From Planctomycetota bacterium (GTDB lineage Bacteria > Planctomycetota > Phycisphaerae > SM23-33), in the NCBI GenBank assembly GCA_029553505.1, contig JAKPKY010000184.1:1-39881 (forward strand): a DNA stretch of 39,881 nt, given 5' to 3'. Position numbers and translations under genes: made by a program. The notes beneath the pieces were generated by a model, which was not told the origin of the DNA, ran no database searches, and worked only from the letters and a program-made list of their open reading frames with translations. Positions 17,212-25,205 of the stretch are shown here, in pieces (within the stretch, counting starts at the first letter, position 1; each line of letters opens with the position of its first letter).

Positions 17212-17982
17212 TTAATGGGCCTTGCGTTTTCCGGCCGCCTGGCGGTTGATGAGCGAGGCGATGTATCCGCCCGCGAACCCGTTGTCGATGTTCACCGTGG
17301 AGACGTTGGACGCGCAGCTGTTGAGCATGGTCAGCAGGGCCGACAGCCCGCCGAAGCTCGCGCCGTATCCCACCGAAGTGGGCACGGCGATGACGGGCAC
17401 GGCCACCAGCCCTCCGACGACGCTCGCCAGGGCCCCTTCCATTCCGGCGACGGCGACCACCACGTGCGCCTTCTGGAGCGTCTCGTTGTGGGCGAGCAGG
17501 CGGTGGATTCCCGCGACGCCGACGTCGTAATGTTCGGTGACTCGCTGGCCGAACGCCTCGGCCGTGACGCGGGCCTCCTCGGCGACGGGCAGGTCGCTGG
17601 TTCCGGCGGCCACCACGGCGATGTGCCCGACGGGCGCCGCCTGGCGCCCCTGGCGGAGCACGATCGCCCGCGCGGCGGGATGATACTGCGCCGCGGGGAA
17701 TTCGTCGAGGACGGCCTGGTGCATCTCGCGCGTCGCGCGCGTCGCCAGCACGTTCTGCCCGTGGGCGGCCAGCGCCCGGAAGATCGCCCCCACCTGCTCG
17801 ACGGTCTTTCCCTGGCAGAAGATCACCTCGGGAAACCCGCAGCGGATCGCGCGGTGGTGGTCCACCGTGGCGAAGCCCATGTCCTCGAACGGCAGGCGCC
17901 GCAGGCGGGCGACGGCGGAATCCACGTCCAGCTTGCCCTTGCGGATCGACTCCAGGAGTTTTCGCAGCGTCGCTTCGTTCAT
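17212..17982 (-). CDS. larB: Nickel pincer cofactor biosynthesis protein LarB
   Basis: 256 aa. The N-terminal part is LarB-specific (FEDMGFATVDHHRAIRCGFPEVIFC split: FEDMGFATVDHHR, then RCGFPEVIFCQGKT at 47-60); the C-terminal part is a PurE-like (AIR carboxylase) domain with VPTSVGYGASFGG at 200-212 and NSCASNVSTVNIDNGFAGG at 221-239. C223 matches the conserved cysteine that binds the substrate. LarB carboxylates and hydrolyses nicotinic acid adenine dinucleotide, the first step to the nickel pincer nucleotide of lactate racemase-like enzymes. larC, larE and larA are absent from the window. It lies 19 bp after tsaD and 11 bp before nnrD, so it is co-transcribed with them. Confidence 0.92.
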   Translation of the reverse strand: MNEATLRKLLESIRKGKLDVDSAVARLRRLPFEDMGFATVDHHRAIRCGFPEVIFCQGKTVEQVGAIFRALAAHGQNVLATRATREMHQAVLDEFPAAQYHPAARAIVLRQGRQAAPVGHIAVVAAGTSDLPVAEEARVTAEAFGQRVTEHYDVGVAGIHRLLAHNETLQKAHVVVAVAGMEGALASVVGGLVAVPVIAVPTSVGYGASFGGLSALLTMLNSCASNVSTVNIDNGFAGGYIASLINRQAAGKRKAH

Positions 17983-18001
17983 GTCGCACCGTCTCCCGCG
18001 G

Positions 18002-19066
18002 TCACCTGCGGACCGTCGCGCGGGCCTCCAGGGCCAAGTCGCTGACCTGTCCGGCCCGCAGGGAATGATACGCCAACCCGGCGACCATCGCGCCGTTGTC
18101 CAGGCAGAAACGCAGCGGCGGAAGGCGCAGGGTGCAGCCGAGTTTTTCCGCCAGTGCCGCGACGGAGGCCCGCAGCGCGGAGTTCGCCGCCACGCCCCCG
18201 CCGAGCACGAGCGTTTTCGCGCCGATTTTTCGCGCGGCCCGGCGGAGCTTGATCGTCAGCACGTCCACGACCGCCTGCTGGAAGCTCGCGGCGATGTCGG
18301 CGATTTCCCGCTCGGAGAAGTTTTCGATTCCGGTCTTTCCGGCCGGGGCGGGCGAGCGCCGGCGGACGGTCCCGGGCACGCCGTTGACGTGGTAGAGGAC
18401 GGCCGTCTTGAGCCCGCTGAAGGAGAAGTCGAGGCTCTGCCCGGCCAGCAGCGTGCGGGGGAAGTGGACGGCCTGGGCGTTCGCGTCGCGGGAAAGGCGG
18501 TCGATGACGGGCCCGCCGGGATACCCCAGGCGCAGGATGCTGGCGACCTTGTCGAAGGCCTCCCCGGCGGCGTCGTCGATGGTCGTGCCCAGCAGCTCCA
18601 GGTCCAGCGGCCCGCCGCAACGGTACAGGGCCGTGTGCCCGCCCGAGCAGATCAGCGCCGCAGCGGGATACTCGATCGGCTCGGCGTCCAGCGCGGCCGC
18701 GCAGGCGTGGGCGTAAACGTGGTTGACGCCCACCAGCGGAACCCGCCACGTCCAGGCGAGGGTCTTGGCGGCCATCACCCCCACCAGCAGCGAGCCGATC
18801 AGCCCCGGCTCGCGGGTGACGGCGACGGCGGAGACCTGTTCGGGCCGCACGGCTGCGTCGGACAGGGCCTTGTCGATGACGGTGTTGATTGCCTCGATGT
18901 GCGCCCGCGAGGCGATCTCGGGCACGACGCCGCCGAACCGCGCGTGCAGGTCAATCTGCGTGGCGACGGCGTTGCTCAGGACGCGCCTTCCGTCGGCGAC
19001 GAGGGCGCAGGCGGTCTCGTCGCAACTGGTCTCGACGCCCAGGAGGATGGTTTCTCCGTCAATCAT
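18002..19066 (-). CDS. tsaD: tRNA N6-adenosine threonylcarbamoyltransferase TsaD
   Basis: 354 aa, normal length. ASKHA fold with ILLGVETSCDETACAL at 7-22, metal ligands H116 and H120 in NHVYAH (commonly NHLEGH), ICSGGHTALY near 139, SFSGLKTAV near 215, and the C-terminal VLGGGVAANSALR and CLDNGAMVAG, where D and N bind metal or substrate. It transfers threonylcarbamoyl from the TsaC product to A37 of ANN-reading tRNAs, with TsaB and TsaE. The ATG overlaps the S41 protease stop by eight bases. Confidence 0.95.
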   Translation of the reverse strand: MIDGETILLGVETSCDETACALVADGRRVLSNAVATQIDLHARFGGVVPEIASRAHIEAINTVIDKALSDAAVRPEQVSAVAVTREPGLIGSLLVGVMAAKTLAWTWRVPLVGVNHVYAHACAAALDAEPIEYPAAALICSGGHTALYRCGGPLDLELLGTTIDDAAGEAFDKVASILRLGYPGGPVIDRLSRDANAQAVHFPRTLLAGQSLDFSFSGLKTAVLYHVNGVPGTVRRRSPAPAGKTGIENFSEREIADIAASFQQAVVDVLTIKLRRAARKIGAKTLVLGGGVAANSALRASVAALAEKLGCTLRLPPLRFCLDNGAMVAGLAYHSLRAGQVSDLALEARATVRR

Positions 19067-20468
19067 TCGAGCCCTTCGTGGCGGCGGGCGCGGCGGCGCG
19101 GGTGCGGGCCTCCCGGCGGCGCTGGAGTTGGGCCTCGCGGAGAAGTCGCTGCATCTCCTCCGGTTTGCGAAGCAGTTGGACGGCCCAGTTGAGCTGCGCG
19201 TCCAGCGAGAGCATCTCGCGGACGAGCCGGAGTCGCTGGCGGTCGGCTGCGGCTGCCGTCGTCGTGGTCGGCGCGGTCTCGGGCAGCACCAGCAGGCGCG
19301 CCTGGTCGCGGAGGGCGCGCAACCGGTCGGACACTTCCGCGGGAATGGAAACGGTCTCGTGCGGATCGACGCCCCATCGGCTGGCGCCGGCGCGGCGGGT
19401 GATCGGCGTCTGGGACTCGCCGAGGTAGAACTCGGACGTGGTGAGGTTGATCAGGCCGAGATCGTCGCCCAGGGGGATGACGGACTGGATGTAGCCCTTG
19501 CCGCGGGTGCGCACGCCGAGGACGACGGCGCGTCCGTGCTCCTTGAGCGCGCCGGCGACGATCTCGGCGGCCGACGCGGTGTCCGCGTCCACCAGCACGA
19601 CGACAGGCGTGTCGGGGAGCGTGCCCGCGGCGTGGGCGTCGTGGACTTCCTTCTTTCCGCCGCGGCTGACCGACGTGACGATGCGTCCCTCGCGCAGGAA
19701 CAGGTTGGCGACGGCCGCCCCGCTGGACAGCAGCCCGCCGGGATTCCCGCGCAGGTCCAGCACGACGCCCGTCGGCTCGTCGGCGTGCAGGTAGGCGTTC
19801 TGGAACTGGTCGCCCGTCTGCCGGACGAATTCGCGGATTCGGAAGTACGCCAGGCGCGAGCCGGGTTCGATCTGGTAGACCCAGTGCCCGGCCGCGTCGC
19901 GCCAGAGGCCCTCGACGGCCTCGACCGGGAACTTCCGCCGCGCCAGCGTGACGACGTCCTTCCGCCCGCCGGGGCGGCGCAGGGAGAGCTTCAGTTCGGT
20001 CTCGGGGCGTCCTTGGAGGAGCTTCTCGATCTGGGCCTCGGAGAGCCCGGCCGTCGGTTTGCCGTCGATGGCGAGGATTTCGGTCCCAGCCGGGATGCCC
20101 GCGCGGCAGGCGGGCGAGTCCGGCAGGACGCCCTCGACGCGCGCCGTCCCGTCCGCCACGGACACGCACAGCCCCGGGCCGGACTCCTGCCCCATGATGC
20201 GGCGGTGGAACTCCTCGGCCTGCTCGGGTGGAACGTAGGTGGAGAACTCGTCGAGCGAGCGGACCATCCCCTCGACCGCGCCGCGGCGGAGGCGGTCCTC
20301 GTCGGCCGCGTGAAGGTAGTTCTCGCGGATGACCCGCTGGGCCTCGGCGACGGAGCGGAAGTGCGTCCAGAGCGGGTCGTTGGGCGCAGGGGCGGGGCGC
20401 GTCAGCCAGGCGGTCAGGGCCGCCACGGCCAACAGCGCCAGCACCCAGATGAGGTTTCGTTTCGGCAT
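19059..20468 (-). CDS. S41 family C-terminal processing peptidase with PDZ domain
   Basis: 469 aa. An N-terminal signal anchor (residues 5-22) places the rest in the periplasm. A helical domain (30-90) contains EFSTYVPPEQ; the PDZ domain covers about 90-170 (GVLPDSPACRAGIPAGTEI). The protease core has LDLRGNPGG at 237-245, catalytic S299 in TASAAEI and general base K324 in TRGKGYIQ. A Gln/Arg-rich helix forms the tail. Such enzymes trim or degrade periplasmic proteins and control cell-wall enzymes. It heads a four-gene operon; a second long frame on the same strand is a high-GC shadow. Confidence 0.92.
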   Translation of the reverse strand: MPKRNLIWVLALLAVAALTAWLTRPAPAPNDPLWTHFRSVAEAQRVIRENYLHAADEDRLRRGAVEGMVRSLDEFSTYVPPEQAEEFHRRIMGQESGPGLCVSVADGTARVEGVLPDSPACRAGIPAGTEILAIDGKPTAGLSEAQIEKLLQGRPETELKLSLRRPGGRKDVVTLARRKFPVEAVEGLWRDAAGHWVYQIEPGSRLAYFRIREFVRQTGDQFQNAYLHADEPTGVVLDLRGNPGGLLSSGAAVANLFLREGRIVTSVSRGGKKEVHDAHAAGTLPDTPVVVLVDADTASAAEIVAGALKEHGRAVVLGVRTRGKGYIQSVIPLGDDLGLINLTTSEFYLGESQTPITRRAGASRWGVDPHETVSIPAEVSDRLRALRDQARLLVLPETAPTTTTAAAADRQRLRLVREMLSLDAQLNWAVQLLRKPEEMQRLLREAQLQRRREARTRAAAPAATKGSND

Positions 20469-20483
20469 CTTCTGCGCTCGACC

Positions 20484-20512
20484 ATGCTATCACCGCGAGG
20501 GGCGCCGCTCAA
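20484..20512 (-). promoter_or_regulatory. Candidate promoter of the S41-tsaD-larB-nnrD operon
   Basis: Minus-strand TTGAGC (20512-20507) and TAGCAT (20489-20484) have a 17-bp spacer. Transcription would begin near 20477, giving a very short leader before the S41 ATG (20468). Both hexamers match four of six bases; no stronger pair is visible in the gap. Confidence 0.4.
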
Positions 20513-20585
20513 CAGGCTCCACGCAATGGAAAGGAGCCGGACGCTACCTGTCGCGTTTCCGAACAGAACGACGAGGGCGGCGGTT

Positions 20586-20750
20586 TGAAATTTCGGATTG
20601 CGGAATTCGGAATTCGGATTGAAGAGCCCGAGGCCGGGTGCCACCCTCAAGCGCTGTCTGCTTGAGGGTGTTGATCGCACGGCCAAGCAAACAGCGTTTG
20701 GCTGTGGCACCCAATCCGAAATCCAAAATCTGAATTCTAAAATTCAGATC
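20586..20750. repeat. Composite element 1: heptamer tracts flanking twin hairpin A1
   Basis: Left heptamer tract (20586-20620; units TTCGGAT, TGCGGAA, TTCGGAA, TTCGGAT), then GAAGAGCCCGAGGCC, then twin-hairpin A1 (20636-20712), then a right tract in opposite sense (20713-20748; units AATCCGA, AATCCAA, AATCTGA). A1 has outer 9-bp repeats GGGTGCCAC/GTGGCACCC and a perfect 11-bp hairpin (20642-20652 with 20660-20670, loop GCTGTCT), plus a weaker second hairpin. The same composite recurs reversed at 28627-28822. No coding frame is credible here. Confidence 0.85.
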
Positions 20751-20784
20751 CCTGCGCCCCGTGCCGCCGGCGTCGGTCCGTAGC

Positions 20785-20840
20785 AAAAAAGCGTCCCCCA
20801 CAAACGATCATGCCCTCCGACGCCGGTGCGCCGGAGGGCA
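20785..20840 (-). terminator. Possible terminator of tRNA-Phe
   Basis: Downstream of the tRNA on the minus strand is a 9-bp stem (TGCCCTCCG with CGGAGGGCA, 20811-20840) with a 12-base loop. A run of six T follows, but about 20 bases later (20790-20785), so it is not a classical intrinsic terminator. Confidence 0.35.
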
Positions 20841-20855
20841 TTTCGCGGTGTTTCC

Positions 20856-20928
20856 TGGGCAGGGGCGGAGTTGAACCGCCGACACCGTGATTTTCAGTCA
20901 CGTGCTCTACCAACTGAGCTACCTGCCC
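20856..20928 (-). tRNA. tRNA-Phe(GAA)
   Basis: A 73-nt cloverleaf on the minus strand: acceptor GGGCAGG/CCTGCCC, D-arm GCTC-AGTTGGTA-GAGC, anticodon loop CTGAAAA with anticodon GAA (20895-20893), T-arm GGCGG-TTCAACT-CCGCC and discriminator A (20856). CCA is not encoded; GGAAA follows. The loop has A36-A37-A38, the recognition context for MiaA, which is encoded at 38460-39386. Confidence 0.97.
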
Positions 20929-20959
20929 GTGTCGGTCCGTCCCGTGGGACGGGTTTCTT

Positions 20960-20987
20960 ACTGTATCGGCCGGCGCGGGGAAGTCAA
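20960..20987 (-). promoter_or_regulatory. Candidate promoter of tRNA-Phe
   Basis: Minus-strand TTGACT (20987-20982) and TACAGT (20965-20960) with a 16-bp spacer. Transcription would start near 20953, leaving a leader of about 25 nt that contains a 7-bp hairpin (CCGTCCC/GGGACGG) before the tRNA. Confidence 0.5.
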
Positions 20988-21018
20988 GCGTTTCCGCGCG
21001 GCGGAAAGCGAAGTCGCG

Positions 21019-23274
21019 TCACTCGCCCTGCTCGGGGATGCGTTCGACGTACCCGACGCGCTCGGTCACGCCGCGGAAGGCGAACCAGGCCCGCTGGGCG
21101 TCGTACTCGCGCATTTCGAGGATCGCGCCGGCCAGCATGCCGCGTCCGCCCTCGACGTACTCGTTGCGGTAGGCGGGCTCGTATCCCACGCGCTGGAGGA
21201 CCAGCACCTCGCGGGCGAACGGGGCGGTCACGACGATCGGCGCACCGGCGGATTCAGGCTTCTCCACGTCCTTCGGCGCCAGCGCGAAGACACGCTCCAT
21301 CAGCGCTTGGCGGACGTGATCGTTCGGGGCGGAAAGCGTCGGCACGTCGTTCCACTCCACCAGGAACGGCGGGCTCATCATCGCGCGGAACATCAGGTCG
21401 CGCCGGCGGAACTGCCAGGCGAGGCGCATGAGCTGGTCTCTCGGCTGGGCGAGCAGCCTCCGCGAGAACAGGCCCGTGGCGGCAGCCTCCAGCTTCAGGT
21501 CCTGTGCGGCGGCGGTGAGGTTCTTCTTTTCGGCCGCGGCGCGGAGGGCTTCGGCCTGGGCGCGGGCGGCGTCGAATCCGGCCTGCGTGCGGAGGTCCTC
21601 GTCGATCCGCTTGCGGATTTCCTCGGTGATGGCCTGGGGCTCGTGCGAGGCGGAGAATCCCGTGACGCGCCAGAGCAGGCGTCCGCCCTCGTCGCCACCG
21701 GCGACCATGCGCGGGCCCTCGGCGCCGACGCTCAGGACGGTGGATTTCCCGCCCTGGGCGACCATCTCCTGGAGCATGTCCATCAGTCCCCGCCCGCCGC
21801 GGACGTCGGTGGACGCGTCAGACAGCAGGTCCTGCTTGCGGACCTCCGACAGGCTGACCAGCGCCGTCCGCCCGACGGTCACCGGGAACAGGTCCACGCC
21901 CGCCTCCCCGCCCATCGGGAACAGCACGTCGCGCAGGCCCTTGCAGAGGGTCCACTCGATTTTCGGCCACTTCACCTGGCGCGTGATGTCGTCCAGCGCC
22001 GCCCGGAGGGTCATGTCCGTCCCCGTCAGCGAGACGCGCACGGACGGATCGAGCTTCTTCCCGCCGTGCTCGCCCCACGGGTAGCAGATCACCCGCAGGC
22101 CCGCCTGCTCGGCGAGGAGTTCCATCGCCCGGTCCAGGCGCTCGTTGGCGATGGCCAGGCTGCGGATCTTCCGGTCCAGCACGCGGTCGGCGGACTGCTT
22201 CATCTCGTCGCGGACGAGCTCATACACGTCGCGGTCGCCGGCGGCGTCGGACAGGTCGCGCACCAGGCGCTCCGCCAGCGAGAGCACGTCGCTGACCCGC
22301 GCGCCGACTTCCTGTCGCTTGAGGATGTCGAGGATGTGGGGCTCGGCCTCGGCGAAGGTCATGGGTCGCATGCGCCGCTCGGCCGGGGCGCTGGCGGTCG
22401 CGGGCTGGCTGGCCGGCTGGGTTTCCACCGGCAGGGTGAACTCGCTCTTGTGGTCGTACCAGTAGTTCTCCACCTGCCGGCGGAGCGGGCGGATGGCCCG
22501 GTCCACCGACGACTGGCGCACCAGCAGCCAGGAAACCGACACCCGGTCCGGCAGGCGGTAGCCAAAGCCCATCGAGTCGATCGTCGGGAATTGCCCCGGC
22601 TCGACGCCGCGATACCGCTGGAACATCTCCTCAACCTGCTGGGCGGTGGGCGCGGCGTCCTTGGGCAGGTATTTCCCGACGGGGAGCTTCACCACCGTCA
22701 GGTCGATCTTCTCGGCCAGGTCGCGGAAGAGGCGTTCCAGCTCGCGGTCGGACGGCGGCACGTCGGCCAGCGACGCCCGGAACGTCTTGTAGACCCGCAC
22801 CCATCGTCCCGCGACGGCCCGCAGGGCGTCCTCGGGGAGCTTCGCGTCCGAGCGGATTTCGCCCACGAGGTTGGCGTAATCCTCGCCGGCGTATCCGCCC
22901 ATCTCGAAGAACGAGTCGATGTCGTACTTCGTCACCGACACGCCGGAGCGTTCGGCCTCGTCCAGCAGCAGCGCGTAGGTGAGGTTGGGGTTGTCGTTGG
23001 AGAGCGTCTGGACGAACGCCAGGCCCATTTCGCCGTAGGAGCCCAGGGCGGCCCCCAGCCCGATCCGCTGGAGCACGTCGATGTCGCTCTTGGCCTGGGC
23101 GATCTCGGCGACGGTGATCTCTCCGCCGGCGGCCGTCGTGCCGTACAGGCCCTTGGACCGCTGCGGGTGGAACAGCGTCGAGAATCCCTGGATGCCGACG
23201 AGGAAGCTGACCATCAGGACGGCCATGATGATCACGACCATCTTCTGCCGCTTGCGGAAGAATGCGAATGCCAT
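21019..23274 (-). CDS. Membrane-anchored SurA_N/PpiD-like periplasmic protein
   Basis: 751 aa. A short basic cytoplasmic start (FFRKRQK) and one helix (12-30) anchor it; the rest is periplasmic. Residues about 50-180 are helical like the SurA/PpiD N-domain (ITVAEIAQAKSDID...YALLLDEAERSGV). A peptidyl-prolyl isomerase (parvulin) domain is not evident. Instead, residues 408-445 (SVRVSLTGTDMTLRAALDDI) resemble the short N-terminal domain of secretins. A second helical stretch follows at about 530-580. Probably a chaperone or envelope-biogenesis factor, but function is inferred. AGGAG five bases upstream supports ATG 23274. It stands alone between tRNA-Phe and a repeat-rich gap. Confidence 0.7.
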   Translation of the reverse strand: MAFAFFRKRQKMVVIIMAVLMVSFLVGIQGFSTLFHPQRSKGLYGTTAAGGEITVAEIAQAKSDIDVLQRIGLGAALGSYGEMGLAFVQTLSNDNPNLTYALLLDEAERSGVSVTKYDIDSFFEMGGYAGEDYANLVGEIRSDAKLPEDALRAVAGRWVRVYKTFRASLADVPPSDRELERLFRDLAEKIDLTVVKLPVGKYLPKDAAPTAQQVEEMFQRYRGVEPGQFPTIDSMGFGYRLPDRVSVSWLLVRQSSVDRAIRPLRRQVENYWYDHKSEFTLPVETQPASQPATASAPAERRMRPMTFAEAEPHILDILKRQEVGARVSDVLSLAERLVRDLSDAAGDRDVYELVRDEMKQSADRVLDRKIRSLAIANERLDRAMELLAEQAGLRVICYPWGEHGGKKLDPSVRVSLTGTDMTLRAALDDITRQVKWPKIEWTLCKGLRDVLFPMGGEAGVDLFPVTVGRTALVSLSEVRKQDLLSDASTDVRGGRGLMDMLQEMVAQGGKSTVLSVGAEGPRMVAGGDEGGRLLWRVTGFSASHEPQAITEEIRKRIDEDLRTQAGFDAARAQAEALRAAAEKKNLTAAAQDLKLEAAATGLFSRRLLAQPRDQLMRLAWQFRRRDLMFRAMMSPPFLVEWNDVPTLSAPNDHVRQALMERVFALAPKDVEKPESAGAPIVVTAPFAREVLVLQRVGYEPAYRNEYVEGGRGMLAGAILEMREYDAQRAWFAFRGVTERVGYVERIPEQGE

Positions 23275-23334
23275 GGATGCTCCTAGGTTCTATCCTGACT
23301 GCCGGTTGCGCGGCGTCGCGCGAGGAGGACAAAA

Positions 23335-23361
23335 ACACGGCTTTCCGACAAGCCGTGCCAC
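23335..23361. repeat. Hairpin element, family B (copy B1)
   Basis: 8-bp stem CACGGCTT/AAGCCGTG with loop TCCGAC, followed by CCAC: a diverged copy of the hairpins at 28854-28883 and 33532-33561. It lies 60 bp upstream of the PpiD-like gene. Confidence 0.7.
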
Positions 23362-23501
23362 TCGCCATCGGCGCGAGACCGAACCCGCGATGATAGGCTT
23401 TTTGCCGGGGATTGCAAGCGGAACCGGGGGACAGACCCGTGGGGGAAATTCCCGCCCGGGAATGGGAAACCCTTCGAGGTCGTGTCGGCGCAAGAGAACC
23501 C

Positions 23502-23590
23502 ATTTCGGATTGCGGATTGGAAGACGGTTGACGTTGCGGCGCATGCCTTGGGCTCTTCAATCCGAAATCCGAAATCCAAAATCCGGAATC
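23502..23590. repeat. Inverted pair of heptamer tracts (family F)
   Basis: Left tract 23502-23520 (TTTCGGATTGCGGATTGG) faces right tract 23558-23590, whose units AATCCGA, AATCCGA, AATCCAA, AATCCGG have an exact 7-bp period. The right tract is joined to GGGCTCTTC, the same junction found in both composite elements, but no twin hairpin lies between the tracts here. The remainder of the 23275-23617 gap contains copy B1 and a short palindrome GGGAAATTCCC (near 23443) and no credible gene. Confidence 0.75.
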
Positions 23591-23617
23591 AAGAGTTTCC
23601 CCGTTCGCGGAAGCCGC

Positions 23618-25078
23618 TCATCCTTTGATGACGCCCAGGGGGCGGAGGCGGGCGACCTTGCGGCACAGGCCAGCGGAGACCACGCACTCGACGACGGCAT
23701 CGATGTCCTTGTAGGCGGCGGGCTGTTCCTCGGCGAGGCCCTCGCGGCTGCGGGCCCGCGCGACGATGCCCTGGGCGGCCAGTTCCTTCTCGATGCTCCG
23801 CCCCCGCGCCGCCTGGATGGCGGCGTGGCGGCTGAGCACGCGCCCCGCCCCGTGGCAGGTGCTCCCGAAGGTCTCCCGCATGGCGCGGTCGGCGGCGGCG
23901 AGGACGTAGCTGGCCGAGCCCATGTCGCCGGGAATGAGCACGGGCTGGCCGACGTCGCGGCAGGCGGCCGGCAGCTCCGCGTGTCCGGGCGGGAAGGCCC
24001 GCGTGGCGCCCTTGCGGTGGACGCAGAGGCGCCGCGCCCGCCCGGCGACCTGGTGCGTCTCGATCTTGGCGATGTTGTGGGCCACGTCGTAGACCTGGCG
24101 GATGCCCAGCGCGTCGGGATCGCCCGCGAAGAACCGCGCGAGCGTGCGGCGGATCTGCGTGGCCAGAAGCTGGCGGTTGGCCCAGGCGTAGTTGGCGGCC
24201 GCCCGCATCGCGCCGAGATATTGCCGGCCCTGCGGGCTCTCGACCGGCGCGCAGACGAGTTGGGCGTCCGGCAGCTCGATGCCGTACTGCGCCACCGCGC
24301 CGCGGAGCATTCGGATGGCGTCCTCGCAGACCTGGTGGCCCAGGCCGCGCGAGCCGGTGTGGATCATCACGGCCAGCTTGCCCGTTTCCAGGCCCATCGC
24401 GGCGGCGGAGGCGGCGTCGTAAATCTCCTCCACCACCTGCGCCTCGACGAAGTGGTTTCCCGAGCCCAGCGTTCCGCACTGGTCGGCGCCGCGCCGCAGG
24501 GCGGTCTCGGAGACCGCGTCGGGGTCGGCGCCGTCCAGCCGCCCGCCGGACTCCGTGGCGGCAAGGTCGTCTTCCGTGGCGAGGCCTTCGGCCAGCAGGA
24601 ACCTCGCGCCGTCGGCCAGCAGGCGGCGCATGCGGTCGCCGTCGAAGACGAACGCCCCGCCCACTCCGACGCCCACCGGCACGTCGCGGAACAACTGGTT
24701 GACCAGGTCGCGCAGTCGGCGGCGCGCGTCGGCCGCAGGGATGTCCGTCCGCAGGAGGCGCACGCCGCAATTGATGTCGTACCCCACGCCGCCGGGCGAG
24801 ACCACGCCCCCGGCCTCGACGTCGGTGGCGGCCACCCCGCCGATGGGGAACCCGTATCCCCAGTGGATGTCGGGCATGGCCAGCGACGCGCCCACGATGC
24901 CCGGGAGCGTCGCCACGTTCGCCACCTGCACCGCCCCGCCGCCGGAAACCACCTCGGCGATCAGCGGCTCGCTGGCGTAGATGATTCCGTCGACGCGCAT
25001 CCCCGGCACGCTTCCGGCGGGAATCCGCCAGCGGTTGGCGTCCAGTTGCTCCAGTTTGCCCTGGAATTCCTTGCCCAT
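23618..25078 (-). CDS. rtcB: RNA-splicing ligase RtcB
   Basis: 486 aa, normal length. Mn2+ and GTP site residues are present: DINCGVR at 101-107 (D101, C104), GSGNHF at 205-210 (H209), HTGSRGLGHQV from H240, DVAHN with H334, HRKGATRAFPPG at 354-365 and STCHGAGR at 406-413, where H409 matches the guanylated histidine. It joins 2',3'-cyclic phosphate or 3'-phosphate RNA ends to 5'-OH ends in tRNA or rRNA repair. Its activator archease is encoded upstream, separated by repeat A2. No rtcA or rtcR is seen. The expected strong ribosome binding site is not obvious. Confidence 0.96.
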   Translation of the reverse strand: MGKEFQGKLEQLDANRWRIPAGSVPGMRVDGIIYASEPLIAEVVSGGGAVQVANVATLPGIVGASLAMPDIHWGYGFPIGGVAATDVEAGGVVSPGGVGYDINCGVRLLRTDIPAADARRRLRDLVNQLFRDVPVGVGVGGAFVFDGDRMRRLLADGARFLLAEGLATEDDLAATESGGRLDGADPDAVSETALRRGADQCGTLGSGNHFVEAQVVEEIYDAASAAAMGLETGKLAVMIHTGSRGLGHQVCEDAIRMLRGAVAQYGIELPDAQLVCAPVESPQGRQYLGAMRAAANYAWANRQLLATQIRRTLARFFAGDPDALGIRQVYDVAHNIAKIETHQVAGRARRLCVHRKGATRAFPPGHAELPAACRDVGQPVLIPGDMGSASYVLAAADRAMRETFGSTCHGAGRVLSRHAAIQAARGRSIEKELAAQGIVARARSREGLAEEQPAAYKDIDAVVECVVSAGLCRKVARLRPLGVIKG

Positions 25079-25110
25079 CGCATCGTTCCTGCACGTCGAA
25101 AGTCATCTTT

Positions 25111-25197
25111 GGGTGCCACGGCCAAGGCCGATGCTGTCTATCGGGCTTGACCGTGCGGAAGACACCCTCAAGCACACAGCGCTTGAGGGTGGCACCC
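25111..25197. repeat. Twin-hairpin element, family A (copy A2)
   Basis: Outer 9-bp repeats GGGTGCCAC (25111-25119) and GTGGCACCC (25189-25197). Inside, a longer imperfect stem ACGGCCAAG/CTTGACCGT and a perfect 11-bp hairpin (25163-25173 with 25181-25191, loop ACACAGC). The second hairpin is the reverse complement of the A1 hairpin with a single loop difference. It occupies most of the archease-rtcB gap. Confidence 0.85.
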
Positions 25198-25205
25198 CAC
25201 CCTTC

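Noticed and set aside
19063-20493. 476-codon frame on the minus strand overlapping the S41 protease
   Set aside because: Arg/Pro/Gly-rich composition typical of a shifted frame in GC-rich DNA; the overlapping frame has full S41 and PDZ motifs.
20586-20750. Insertion sequence with a transposase
   Set aside because: No transposase gene or fragment lies in or near any repeat in the window; only a non-autonomous element could be claimed.
20887-23286. 799-codon plus-strand frame
   Set aside because: Begins inside the antisense of tRNA-Phe and covers the PpiD-like gene; composition is anticodon-shadow and has no domain.
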